The notes: generated by a model from the sequence alone, not told the origin. 64,000 nucleotides of DNA from Glandiceps talaboti (GCF_964340395.1 NC_135549.1:17279842-17343841), one strand, 5' to 3'. Counted from the first letter of the stretch, positions 41,112 through 54,252 are shown. Numbers and translations: made by a program.

Positions 41112-43438
41112 ATGGCCAAGTCAAAGAACCATACCAATCACAATCAGAGTAAGTATTCATCAAAGTTTTTACATGTAACAGTGCCAGTATTTGTAAAGGA
41201 AAATGCAAACAAAATGCCAGAGGATGACCATGTCATGATGAGTCTCTCTCATTTATAGTGACAAGGTCTTGTTTGTATTTTCAGGCTGAATGGTGATTTC
41301 ATAGTTGAGTGCAATGGTGATGTAGACACGTTTTGTCATGGCCATGTTTTTGTTGTAGGTAAAATCTACCCAAGTTCCTCAGTCATTTTACCAGGGTTCC
41401 CTACCAAAATAATGATACCATGTATGGGAAAGCTATGCCAGTTTTATCAGATTTACCCCTGTCAGTTACAAGAGTTCCCAGACCTTAACATTAAAAAAAC
41501 ACACTGATCATGACATGCAATAAACAGGAGAATCATGCTATCTGTTCAAACAGTACAACTTGATACCCATAATATATTTGACTCATCTGAGAAGAATGTG
41601 TTCCTGTTTTGTTGTGTGTAACACAGTTATGGTTGGCTCTACAATAAAAAAGATGCCAAAAATAACAAAATTTGGGTCACTACATAGTTATGGGTGGGGG
41701 GGGGGGGACACCACATTTTAGTGGATCACAAGAAATGACTGTGCATGACAGTTGCATAAAATTGGCTGACAGGGTTCCTTTAGACTCAACCTGCCAGAGT
41801 AACTATAATATACTCCTCCGATTCCATTAGCAATAGATTGCATTGATCAGGAAATTTTCCCCATTTTGACGGATCATGTCTACTGATGGTGGTGATTCAT
41901 TGATGTGTACATCAGTGTAACACACTTTGATATTGTGGTTTGACGATACAGCACTGTATGCATCTCATTTGAAGAGTTTAAAAAAAGCAATCACAATCAA
42001 AAATTCACTCTTCTGAGGTTGATATCATAGTATGAGAATAAAGTAACAAAAATTTGATATTGAAATCATTACCTGTAATGCATCTTTGTGGTGTGCAAAG
42101 AAATCAAGTACAGTACAGTATTTTGTGAAGAATTGACATTGTTTGGATGACAAACACAATAGAAAGTGGACCTTTACTAACCAGGTGTTACCCATTCATG
42201 TTTGGTATGGTGGTGTTTGTGTTGGTGTCATTCACACAAGACCAATACTTGTAGTGCACTTACAGAAGTGACACTGAAATTCCAAGGAACAAACACATAT
42301 GCTATTTACACTGCATAAATGCATAGAGAAAGAAATGGCACATTTGTCAGAGTATGTGTTCTGACACAACTAAGTTAGGTATGATACACCCTTGGCCCCC
42401 CATGTTTTGCCAGTTTTGTGAATGTACCACAGTTGGCAAACTATTTATCACTATCATTGTAGTGGGTCTGTATTGTTATGACACACAGTAAAATAACATG
42501 CTATGGATAGTCAACATTTTTCAATTTACTACTGTAAAACACCCAAACCATTTTCTTGTTGTGCCAGTGTTAAGTCTAATGTGATTATTTTTTTCTTCAG
42601 ATTACAAGAACCATCGTAATGGTATCAAGAGACCTAAGACCAATAGATATCCATCAATGAAGGGGGTATGTAATACATTTATATGACGCCCTCTAGTGGT
42701 GAATTTACTCTTTCTATTGTTTATATTTACCATAGTATGTCTGTTCTACTGCAGCGTGAGTTGTTCCTTCTGGTTTACATATTTTAACATTTGAAGTTAA
42801 AGGATGTCAAAGCGTACTTGCACAAAAGTCATCTGGTATCATATTTCTGTTAATGTTTACCTTGAAATAACAAAAAAATTGTACAGCATTGACAGATTTA
42901 TGGATAGAATAACATGGTATTTATCACATGAAACAAAATGACATAAAAAAAAAGTATTTAGATCAATTTATTCACAACACTGCCATCTAGTGGTGAACAG
43001 TTATCATCGTCAGTTTGTCCTGAGGAAGGCAACAGTCACGTTGCCGAAACACAGACATGAACAAGAGTAACTTGGGTTGTGTATCAAAGAACATTACTAT
43101 ATAATTGAAGTTCTAACCTTATGAACCTGTCCACTAAGTATTTAGATCTTGCCCATATCCCCTTAAATGTACTCCTAAGCTTGCCTTTGTCCACATCTGT
43201 GAAATAAATGGACATACACTATGGAAGTGCTCACAAGAATTATTGTATGCTATCACTGTACTGCAGTATCGGAAATTATGAAAGAGGAAGTTGATGAACT
43301 AGAACAGCAAAATAATGAGAACCGAAAGTGGATGATCATGTACCAAATGATAGACATCAAAAGTATATAATAGTCATAATGTTTTTGCTTACGTTTGAGA
43401 ATACAGTTGTGAAGGTGAATGAGGAAACTCTGTTACAC

Positions 43439-43493
<55 letters not shown>

Positions 43494-45539
43494 CGCCACC
43501 CACCCACATATCATACTGAACGTTTAATTTGGCATATATTCTCTGTAAAATGCCTTGGGAACCACTTTTGGTTTCTGTCAAAAACACTGCACAGTATTAG
43601 CAGAATTTGAATCTAATTTCTAATGTTTAGTAGTCAGATTTATCCAAATGAACCGTTTCTGCAGCAACTTTCTATTGATTTCCATTGGTCTAACAGACTA
43701 CCACCATATAAATTTACTGGTCTAGATACAATGTTTAGTAGCGTATATGTCCTTGGCCACTGCTTGTCAGATTCAGCCATGTGAGTTGTTTGATTTCCAT
43801 TGATCTAACAAACTACCACCATATAAATTGTCAAGTTACAATGGTGAGTAGTGTATGTGCCCTTAATCTAGTGCTATCCATGGCATTGAATCTCCAGATC
43901 TTTCTTTAGTCTAGTGTTATCCGTGCATTGAATCTCCAGATCTCTCTTTAGTCTAGTGTTATCCCTGCATTGAATCTCCAGATCTCTCCCTAAGTCTATT
44001 GCTATCCGTGCATTGAATCACCAGATGTCTTTATGTCTAGTGCTATCCGTGGCATCGAATCTCCTGATCTCTCTTTAGTCTAGTGCTATGTGTATGTTGT
44101 ATCTCCTGATCTCTCTTTAGTCTAGTGCTATGTGTATGTTGTATCTCCAGATCTCACTTTAGTCTAGTGCTATGTGTATGTTGTATCTCCTGATCTCTCT
44201 TTAGTCTAGTGCTATGTGTATGTTGTATCTCCAGATCTCACTTTAGTCTAGTGCTATGTGTATGTTGTATCTCCTGATCTCTCTTTAGTCTAGTGCTATG
44301 TGTATGTTGTATCTCCAGATCTCACTTTAGTCTAGTGCTATGTGTATGTTGTATCTCCTGATCTCTCTTTAGTCTAGTGCTATGTGTATGTTGTATCTCC
44401 TGATCTCTCTTTAGTCTAGTGCTATGTGTATGTTGTATCTCCTGATCTCTCTTTAGTCTAGTGCTATGTGTATGTTGTATCTCCAGATCTCTCTTTACAA
44501 GAGATGATTGAAAACCATGTGTAGCACCTAGACTAATGTGCCCTGGGCTACTGCTGAATTCATGCCCTGAATAGTGATTTTATAGGGACCTGGTACAAGT
44601 GGGAAATGCTATTTTCTACAGTGTTATTAATTTGACACCAGTTCAGTAGACAGAGAGGCAAGTTCATTAACCTGAACAAAATCTCGAATACTTGCATTAC
44701 TTCTAAAGGTTATTGCCCTTTTTATATTCCAAACAGAAATGTTTGACCTTGATATTGGCTAACGTGGTTAGATATGGACATATTTCCTGATATTAACACA
44801 CAAATCCAAGTCAATATGCTGTAGCCAAAACAATAGACAAGGTTGTTGAACCCCATTGAAAATAAAGCTTGCGTTCTCATGGGTACCATATTGTAATTAA
44901 ACAGTTCTTATGTGCTGGTACAAGCTGTTGTATTCTACAACACATATGGTGTATAATCTGTATAGGATTGAACATTATTGGAAGAGACAATGAGTAACCG
45001 TAATACATGTGGTTGATTATATATGCGATTAGCTACATCAGTGTGTGTACTGTATTTGGGTTATTTTTACTGATGTATGTGTTGGTGTTCTTCCGTTGAC
45101 CATTAGCAAAGGGAGAAATTGTGTGTGTGTTATCACGTTCTCAGTGGTCCATCAGTTTCCTACTTGTTTTGCAGGAAGTACTAATTGAAAGTGTGATTCA
45201 TTTCTCTGCTTTTTATAGCCGAGGCAGACAGTGTTGTTGTATTAGTTGATTTGATTTCCCCCTTATCAACTCATCAAAACCAATTATATATCTGCGTTTT
45301 CACGATTTGTAATATCCCACAGTGACAAATACCATTTTGAAATATAAATACAAGTTTTATTGATATTTTTGAAATTAATGTTTTGTTTGCGGTGAGCATG
45401 AATATGAAATGAGAAAAATTGTGTGAGTCATGAGTTTTGACATACCGTACTTTGTTTACAGGTGGATCCTAAATTTCTTAAAAATCTGAGGTTTGCCAAA
45501 AAACACAACGTGCGTCATCCCAAGCCAAAATCTGAGTGA
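41112..45539 (+). CDS. RPL29: 60S ribosomal protein L29 (eL29)
   Basis: Small basic protein of the large ribosomal subunit. Coding exons 41112-41148, 42601-42665 and 45462-45539 join in frame to 59 aa. The start MAKSKNHTNHNQ and the motif VDPKFLKNLRFAKKHN match eL29 closely. The protein stops soon after, lacking the long Lys/Ala-rich extension of mammalian RPL29, as in many invertebrates and yeast. Intron 1 carries two palindromic insertions; intron 3 carries CTCF-like motifs, a hammerhead-like stem and a 42-bp minisatellite. AATAAA follows at 45658. Confidence 0.96.
42684..42702 (-). promoter_or_regulatory. CTCF-like motif, minus orientation (first of two)
   Basis: On the minus strand the core is CCACTAGAGGGCGTC, about 17 of 19 consensus positions. 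It lies in RPL29 intron 3, about 20 bp after the donor. Confidence 0.4.
42978..42996 (-). promoter_or_regulatory. CTCF-like motif, minus orientation (second of two)
   Basis: On the minus strand the core is CCACTAGATGGCAG, about 18 of 19 consensus positions. It has the same orientation as the site about 290 bp to its left and is opposed to the site at 2153. Confidence 0.4.
43020..43049 (+). ncRNA. Hammerhead-like CTGANGA-stem-GAAA motif
   Basis: CTGAGGA, then stem GGCAAC/GTTGCC with a six-base loop, then GAAA. This has the order of the hammerhead ribozyme core and resembles the end sequences of Penelope-like and related retroelements as I recall them. A possible stem I (TTTGTC with GACATGAA) is present with a bulge, but I see no proper stem III or NUH cleavage site. 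Probably a decayed retroelement end. Confidence 0.25.
43439..43491. repeat. (CA)n microsatellite in RPL29 intron 3
   Basis: About 50 bp of pure CA bounded by CCCC on both sides. Confidence 0.95.
43867..44498. repeat. 42-bp minisatellite, about 15 copies
   Basis: Unit starts TCTAGTGCTATGTGTATG and ends CTTTAG. The first five copies (to about 44079) are diverged, with ATCCGTGCATTGAATC in the middle. The next ten are nearly identical and differ only at CTCCTGATCTCTC versus CTCCAGATCTCAC. It lies in RPL29 intron 3. Confidence 0.95.
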
Positions 45540-45657
45540 TCATGAAAACCCAGTTGCTGATGACAAGACAAGAGTAGTTTTCTATCTATAAGATGATGTG
45601 ACTTGATCAGATTTTGTTTTCAAATGATGGACTTTCCTTGTACACCATTTAACCTGT

Positions 45658-45663
45658 AATAAA
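45658..45663 (+). terminator. RPL29 poly(A) signal AATAAA
   Basis: Canonical hexamer 119 bp after the RPL29 stop, followed by a GT-rich stretch at about 45688-45705. Confidence 0.75.
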
Positions 45664-48600
45664 GGGAACGTTGACTTGGACCGTAATGTTGTGTTGATCT
45701 CTGTGTTACTACATACACCAATATACGTTATTTAGCTTTTTAGTTTTTCGCATCATTTCAAGTCTAAATTTGCTGTTATTTGTTCTATTCGTAGTTACAT
45801 GTAGAGAACTTAATCAGATTAAAATTCAAATTTTTGGTGCAAAAAAAAATTGAGAGGGCTATAAAATGGAGTTGCTCCATAACATACTGATAATACTATG
45901 TATTATTATGGCTCAAGCCTCTGCTGATGAAATAACACTAATGCAAGAACCTGGAATGGAATCTCTGGCCTTTAACGAGTTCCACCAAAAGACGAATTAA
46001 AAAAAAAAACAGCAGGTATTTCTTAGCAATATACGCAAAGAAAAACAAAGATGAAAAGAAAGTGCTCCACAAAATTTGCATAAATTATACTTGGTAATGA
46101 GACTAGTAGTAAACCTGTCAACAGTTTGCTCCGAATCTAAATGAAATGACAATGTAGACTAGAATTTTAAATTTGTGTAGACTTTTAAATGAAAGTCATT
46201 ATTACAGTGGGTATCATTGTACAAAGAGTTTAAAGTCATAACCGTGTATCAAAACTGAGAAACACCAATACATGTAGATGGGTGTGTACTTCAGTCAAGA
46301 ATTCCAGAAATTCTCGTACCATTAGTGTGGTAGACACCAGTAGGTAGCCATGTTCAAAATTTGATACAAAAATTATACCTAGTTGAGTTTAGCCCAAAGG
46401 GAAAACAATTTGATCTAAGTCAATTTTCACCGAAGTGAAACACTAGGTGTTGGTACAGACATGGATTTACATCCATGCATGGTGGTACACGTGACAGATT
46501 GTACACGGGCTTTCACCAGAGGTTTTTAAAATCAGAAATATCGTGATTATGTCCTCTCCAGCCATGCAGTCAAGCAATTTTAAGTGTGAAACTGTGTCCT
46601 TTAGTACAATAATGTGTTAATGAGTGTAGAGAGTGGGAACCACTTCAAATGCATGTCTAGAGTCAATACTTGGAAGACTTTCCCAAAAGCTGCTAGCTAG
46701 TACTTGACGACCCAATTGTTGTTTTCTCATCACTTTAACATCTACCTGCTGTCAGAGAATAGTTATTTTATGAAAACTATCAAATGAAGCTAAAAATATA
46801 TTTATCTGTGCGTCAGTATAAACATGAAACACATGTAGTCTACACGTGTGTGTTGCCATATACTTTGATAGGACCAAAAACATTACATTACAAAACATCT
46901 TCCTCCAATTCTGTTTTTTTCAAGTTCCAAGTTTTGGCCAAGCGCTCAGAATCTTCACACTTACATGTGAGAAAACAAAAAACAGTCTAGTGGTATTTCC
47001 GATTGATGATGTGAGATGGAGGACACTTCAGAAATTTGCACATCAATCAGATATGGTTTTGTTTTCATGTAAACATCACTGCTGGATCTCTGGATCCTTT
47101 CGAAAAATGAGAGATTTTAGTGACAAGGTTTGACGATTGAAACCCCACCCCCACCCACCAGTGATGCGGTCACAATATCAGACTTGGTCTGGGTTAATGT
47201 GATTCCTTCAAAGATTCTGTAAAATGCATATAATAGCTTTTTCAGTTACATAAAAAACACATACTAAATGGAATAGTGAATTTGAATTTGGAATCAAATA
47301 GCCAAACACAAATATGCCAGGGAATTGCAGTGTGAACATATTTATTTCTATACTGGGTTTGCATGTACTTCAGCTAAGTACGAGCAGAACTTTTTTCCAA
47401 AAAAATATAACTCCTGTGATTTGGATATACTAAGTATCCATGGTAATACTTAGTAGCGTCTTATTTTGATACTCTTCTGATATGTATTCACAGATATTTC
47501 TTTTGTAGGATGTATGTCATTTGAGCCCTGATTCTGAAAACTGAAACTATCTGTCCAATGGTTTACAGTTACTCACTCAGGTATGTGTTTTGCAGACCAT
47601 GGTTGTATGGCAGAAGGACCCCGTAAGCTGAAACACCAAGGTCCACAAAACCCATATATAAATATTTTATTCCATGTAGTGGGGCATGGAAATATCACCT
47701 GAATCACACAACCACATACATTGACAGTGAAATTTTATTTTTTTTGCAAAAACATAAAAATAATGGAAGAAATTAACAAATCCAAATCACTGAGTGAACA
47801 GATATCGATGAGTGTGCACTTGTCATACTTGAGCAAAGTGTGCTGGGGCGTGATATGAAAAATTATTGCCCGGGTTCAATACTTGTGCTCTCCATTGAAT
47901 TGCATTGGAAGCAATACTGGGTATATGATAAAATGATAATGTCACCCAGCTAAATGTTCCTGTAGATTTTGTTTGTACACTTTCTCCCTACAGAAAAGTA
48001 TTACAGGAAAAAAACAATGCATGTCACAGGTTTCATTAATACCTGTGCACATATGCATAAAATCTAGTGGGGCAAAATTCCAGATATTTATTTCATTTAC
48101 AATCATTTGAAACATAAAGAAATCCTTGTATACAAACTATTAAAATTTGTACTATCATTTTGTAATATTAAACTATTCACCATCGCCAACCTACTTCCGT
48201 ATTTATTGACTAGTTGACAACAACAAAATGTTATCAATATAGCCTAGTATCTACTCCTGTGGGGCTTTTAACTATTGTCTCCCATCACAACTATCATTTC
48301 CCTATTTAGTTTTTTTAATGAAGCTACTACGGACAGAAGAACGGCGCAAATTCGTATTAGGTATTATTTCTGCTGAGACATAACATTAAAAGCTTCACTA
48401 CATCACTGATTAGAACCAACTCAGAGACACATAGGGATAGATTTTGTGATGGCCATAGACATTATCTGTGGTCTGGAGACTAGCTGTTTGGTTAGAATCT
48501 AAAGATCTCATTTCTAAAGATCTCAGATCTTCAGGTTCAAACCCAAAGGCTAGTCTCTAGACAAATATCTGTATGAAATCATAATCTAATGTTAGATTTG

Positions 48601-49844
48601 AATACAAGACCATTACAGGAAGTGCTAGTTGTGATGATAGATAAATAGTCAAAATACCCCCCCACGACTAGCTCTCAAAAATACCAAAGCTGGCTTGATT
48701 CAGCCTTCTAATGTCTATGTCTCTCAGTGTGTTCTCTGTGAGATAAAATTTGCTGTGGGTCAGAATGGTAAATATTGGATTATCTTGTGAATTTCCACAT
48801 ACATTTAGTAATGAATAGTGTTGTAACTATACGAACTGTCATTATCTACCATTTCTCCCTCCACCATATATAGTCAAATGAACAAATTCTGTCAAAAATC
48901 TTGCTAAATCTCCCGCTGGGGAAAGAATGAACAGCACATGTTAGTAGTAATACATCACACACTGACAGGCTGTTCTAATTGGTTACTTCATTCAGTTTAC
49001 TACAAACTCATCCACCAGTCTTAAAGTAAGTCACATGAGAACATGATTATGTCATCTTTATATCAAGTCTCCAAAAACTACCACTGTCAGTGGCAAGAAC
49101 GAATATAGAAATGTTGTGGTAGAGAAAGCCATTTGACAATACAGTGGAGAGAGAGATCATAGAAAATGACCACATGTATAGTTACTAGACTAAGTAATAA
49201 AGGAATGTGGGATTTTGGTGTATCGGAAGAAATTGTTGTACATTTATTGGTTCGACAAATTGGTGTTTTTCAGAAGCGTGTATTGGTGCCTGAAAGTTGG
49301 CTCTATTCAGGAATGTTATACTAGTAAGAGTGGCATAAAAGTACTGAACAGTGCTTTGGAACAGTGTAGGCTTTATGAAAGGACATCTGTAGAATCCATT
49401 TTTGTACAGAAATATTACCATTAAATCAACAGTAGAATAGCTATATCAGTGGTGAACTGAAACATATGACACAGTCCTGGGAAACAGTTTAAATTGTCTG
49501 GGCGCTGTCCAACTTTGAAATCAATTGATGTTTAGAGAGAGTCGGCAATAAAAACATAACAACATGGTTTGATTGTGAAGGTTCATGGTTATAGCATGTG
49601 CTGTAGAAAATTATGCTGTCTTTGAAACAGGCTATACTCCGGAAATGTTTATTTTGTTTGTCAGGGTTAAGGTTGACTATCTGTAAGTCAATGACACCAT
49701 CAGGGCTATAGTTAATAATGTTTGCAGCTGTTGTTCACAGTGGAGCTTTATTACACTCTTGTATGATATTGACCTTGTAAATTCACAGTTGGCTTTCACT
49801 TTTGCAGGAAGGTAGCAATAAATCAAATATTGTTATTACAGGTT

Positions 49845-49912
49845 TGTGTGTGTGTGCGGTGTACATGTGTGTGTACCTTTACACGCATGCATGTGTGTGT
49901 GTGTGTGTGTGC
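49845..49912. repeat. Short interrupted (GT)n
   Basis: Two GT blocks separated by CGGTGTACATG and ACGCATGCATG. Confidence 0.8.
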
Positions 49913-50195
49913 ATTACAAGTACAGATCATCATACTTGCCCCCAATAAGTGTTTTTTACACAAATATTATTTTAAAGTCTTTGCTATATATAATTTTAGG
50001 AAAGTAAATTAGGAAGTTAGTTCACAGACAACCCAACAGTCATCGCATTCATATCTGATCGCCATTTCACTGGTATATTGCATATATCGTCTCCTTCCTA
50101 GAATTCATATTTGGGGAAAATGTTACTTCTGAAGTTTTGGCAAAGTATTTTGCATTCCCATGCTTCAAAAAAAGACAATATTTCAAGTTCTCATG

Positions 50196-50516
50196 CAGTA
50201 AGGGACAGAAACACAGTCAGAAATCGGGTTGATTTCTTTCTGTCTGCTTGTTCTGGTTGATTTGCAATCAGACAGAAGGAATTCCAGGCTGAAATTCGGT
50301 CTGTCTGACTGGACAGACATAGGTGTAGTAATAAATCTTTCTTTCTGCTTGTTCGGGTTGCTTTTCAATCAGAAAGAACAAATTTCAACCCGAAATTAAC
50401 TGCCTTTCTTTCTGTCTGCTTGTAAGGGTTGCTAGTCAATCAGAAAGAATGAATTTCAACCCAAAATTCAGTCTGTCTGTTTGAAGAGACACAGACTGTG
50501 TTTCTGTCCTTGCCTG
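50196..50516. mobile_element. 321-bp hAT-like MITE
   Basis: The ends are inverted repeats: the left begins CAGTAAGGGACAG and the right, read inverted, begins CAGGCAAGGACAG; 20 of 23 positions match (50196-50218 against 50494-50516). Both sides carry an exact 8-bp direct repeat TTCTCATG (50188-50195 and 50517-50524). CAG-type termini with 8-bp duplications are hallmarks of hAT transposons. There is no transposase ORF. The interior holds about three diverged copies of a roughly 90-bp module built from CTTTCTGTCTGCTTG and its partial inverse. Confidence 0.85.
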
Positions 50517-50800
50517 TTCTCATGAAAACTCTTTGTGTGTATGTGTCTAATGGATACTATAGTAATCTGTGCAACCAAGGCGCATCGTCATTTTTTAGTT
50601 CATTCATAAATTATCATCTACTGTATGTAATGACAGTACAAGAAGAGATATCAAGACTGGGTTGGACTTTCTGCCAGAAAATTGCTAATATAAACAATAA
50701 ACAAAATAACATTTGAAATTAAAATTACTAAAAACTGATTTCGTGTTAAAATATCAAGCCAAAACTAACATAACCATTCACGTTGGTATGAATGGTATGC

Positions 50801-50875
50801 TAGCCAAGTTTACATTGCGATGTGTTTTTGCTTCACTGTCGAAGCAAAAACACAGATCGTGATGTAAACAGGCTA
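50801..50875. mobile_element. 75-bp foldback element with 9-bp target duplication
   Basis: The segment is an imperfect palindrome: arms starting TAGCC and GTTTACAT, ending GTGTTTTTGCTTC, around the 6-base loop ACTGTC. It is flanked on both sides, without a gap, by the direct repeat ATGGTATGC (50792-50800 and 50876-50884). A 9-bp duplication suggests a Mutator-like origin, but the family is unknown to me. Confidence 0.75.
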
Positions 50876-53157
50876 ATGGTATGCTATTGATTATGTTTTT
50901 TTTGTAGAGATTAATCAATGTTTATGTACATTTATTGAAGAAGTATAACACAGACTAGCTTACACTTGTTTTGGTTTGTTTTGCTATCTCAATATGCTGA
51001 TGTAGAGAATTTCTTGAGATAGTAACACCGAGCCATGTCTCTTCACTAAACCATAGACACTGCTAAACACAAACAAATTGCCACAAGGAGCTAAAATCCT
51101 TCTAAAGAAAAAAAATGATTGAACATTACCGTACTACCACAGTGTCTTGAAAAATACAGTACAAGAACTTTGAGTATTATGTATTTAATACATTTGTTAA
51201 TCTAGAATGAAACATCTCTACCTGAGAAAAGGTAGGATTATTTCAAAATTCCTTTTACAGCTAAGAATTCTGTTGGATTGAAATTTTTTTTTTTTAAATT
51301 TTTGTGTCCATGGATTTGGTTGTGTTGTTTTCCATTAAACTTTGGTATCTTTGTTTATACAAATGGTATCCTGTGGTCCTATCTAATTAATCAGTCTATT
51401 TCACTAATTAACTATAATTGCTAGAAGAATGTCTACAATTTAACAAAATAACAGTCCTGTTTATCAATTAGCATGGAATTTAGGAAGTTGTTAGCTACAG
51501 TTCATTTCATGTGTGGACACCAGCTCTGTTTGATCAGTTTCAGAGCACATATTTCTGCTGGTGGGGTGGGGGTGGGGGTAGGGGTGGGGGTAAGCTTTGG
51601 ATGGTGCCATAAAGAGGCATGTGGTTTATGATGTTGTGTTTGATACAACCACACAGAAAGCAGTGAGAACCCTGTACACCCTACACTTCAATCTTCTTTC
51701 TACGAGAAGTTTATTTCATTTTAAACAAAAAAAATTATTACAAGTTTGGAAAAACAGAATTATTAAAGATAGCAAGATTGAATAAATACAGTTTCTTGCA
51801 ACATTTTGTAGTATTTTGTTGAAATGAAATGAACTAAAGTGCAAACATCAAATGCAGATGTCAAAACATTGGCACCCATGTGTCTGTATCTTGTTGCAGT
51901 ATGTTTCAATAAATTATTTCTTCATAATAGACAAATTGTAGCAAGAAATCACGATCTTGCTGTCTACATGTAGAATATGCAATTTCTTATTGGTTTGTGT
52001 GTGGTTGCATCAAACAGAGCCGATGTTATTCTGACTCTTGACTGGATCGACATACTGACAATGTTCTGGCAAACAACATTTACAAGCCACACAGTCAGGT
52101 CTCTGCGCTAAAACAGATCTAATAGTAAAAAAAAAAAACATTTGAAATCATATTTGTAGCTCTGCGATAAAAGATACAAACAATGAATTGTTGTGAATCT
52201 ATTGATTTTGGAGCGAAAAGACAATTTTTCACATTATTCCTCCATTTTATGTTGGCTAACAATTTTTATACTCCATAATTGTACTTCTAGCCACATCACA
52301 CTTTTGTGAGTATTTAATTAAATATATTTGATTTGATATAGATTTATCTTTCCTATGGTTATATTCACAAAAAGTTATTCTATTTTTATGCTAAATTTAT
52401 TATTTTGGCACAAAAAGGGATTCAGCAAGATCAGTGAAAATGAGTTAAGAGCTGAAATACATACATTGATAGAATGCCAACAAGTACAACATTGTACAGT
52501 GTTTAGATTGTTGGGAGGAAACTCAAGATGAAGGAACAGACAAGTAAACACAGAGTTGGTCAGATTTAGTAAACAAACTCCTCCTTATCGGCAGTAGGGG
52601 GGGGGGGTATATAAGTAAACAAACAATGCGAATTGATCTAGGGTAGGACAGGAGATGAGATATCTCAGTTAGAGTTTTATCTACAGACTGTCATCAAGTT
52701 CTAGAGGGGAGGGATGTTATATGATAATACTGGTAAACAACCTCATTTCTTTCAGATCGAAGGGATGTCTGTGAATACATGTGCTAATGGTAGAATATAT
52801 CCATGGTCCAAAGAAGTTTATGAAAGGTTGGCAGTTTAGGAGGGGTGTTATCTAGAATAGATGGGGGGGGGGGGGTTGCTGAGGTTTAAAAGGGGTGTTA
52901 TAAACTACCAGTGAAGGGCCAGCTACAATACTAGAATGAAACTCTTGCTTACATTGATTGGTATTTTGAGTGTGTGTAATGTTGATGAATTGATAGTTTC
53001 ATTGCTCATACATGCAGAAAATCCAACCTGTTCCACTCTTTTATACTAAAGAATGTTAACATGTTTTGAATTGTACTGTCTACCATATTAAATTACATGA
53101 AACCGATTTAAGATTATATAATGATTATATATATGTTTCACATAATGTGAGGAAAAG

Positions 53158-53374
53158 GTCATACATACATACATACATACATACATACATACATACATAC
53201 ATACATACATACATACATACATACATACATACATACATACATACACACATACATACATACATACATACATACATACAGACAGACAGACATACAGACACAC
53301 ACACATACATACATACATACACACAGACACACACACACACATACATACATACATACATACATACATACATACAT

Positions 53375-53409
<35 letters not shown>

Positions 53410-53448
53410 TACATACATACATACATACATACATACATACATACATAC

Positions 53449-53479
<31 letters not shown>

Positions 53480-53677
53480 TACATACATACATACATACAT
53501 ACATACATACATACATACATACATACATACATGCATGCATACATACATACATACATACATACATACATACATACACACATACACACATACATACATACAT
53601 ACATACATACATACATACATACATACATACATACATACATACATACATACATACATACATACATACATACATACATT
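53158..53677. repeat. 520-bp (CATA)n array with CA and CAGA variants
   Basis: Almost pure CATA with short CACA, CAGA and GCATGCAT interruptions. All long ORFs over it are repeat artefacts. Confidence 0.97.
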
Positions 53678-53995
53678 ACAACACAATCTATTTACAAACA
53701 AATCTTTAAATAGCACCCATGCCACGTGTATTAAGGAATAATAAGGGGAAGTGAAAGATGAAGTGTTTATATTATGACAGTTAAAATACAAAGACTTTAT
53801 TTTGGTAACAATTTCTGTGAATGAATTCTCTTTCTATCATGAAATATTACTTTAAGTGGTCATATCAATGAAAATTGGCTCTTTAAATATCAATTTTAAT
53901 TGATAAAACAATTTTACTATATAAAGTAAAAGAACATACATCAAGTCCTTCTTTGTAACTCTATAAATTACAAAACATTGGAAAAATTGTGAAAT

Positions 53996-54023
53996 GTTTG
54001 TTATTGTACGTACAATAACAAAC
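53996..54023. repeat. 28-bp perfect palindrome
   Basis: Half-arm GTTTGTTATTGTAC, centred on GTAC between 54009 and 54010, with no mismatch and no loop. No flanking direct repeat is visible. Confidence 0.8.
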
Positions 54024-54207
54024 TTTGTACACAATGTTCATTTTTTTTTACAATTTTAATACCGTAATATTGAGTGTAAAACATGGACTTGGTGTATGTT
54101 TTTTTAATACTGTATTTCCAAGTAGAAAAATATAGTAAGGTTGTTTTATAAAATCCAAATCCAAAATAAGTATCCATTTGTGATCTATATGACTCAGTGA
54201 GATTAGG

Positions 54208-54252
54208 CGCACTACAAATCACCTTTATTATTATTGTTATTATTATTATTAG
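54208..54252 (+). mobile_element. SINE/LINE-type 3' tail with (TTA)n
   Basis: GGCGCACTACAAATCACC runs into a TTA-rich tract ending (TTA)n, the form of many invertebrate SINE or LINE 3' ends. The body upstream is not recognisable. Confidence 0.35.

Noticed and set aside
46846-47133. 95-codon plus-strand ORF
   Set aside because: No recognisable motif, no neighbouring exon, and ordinary intergenic base composition.
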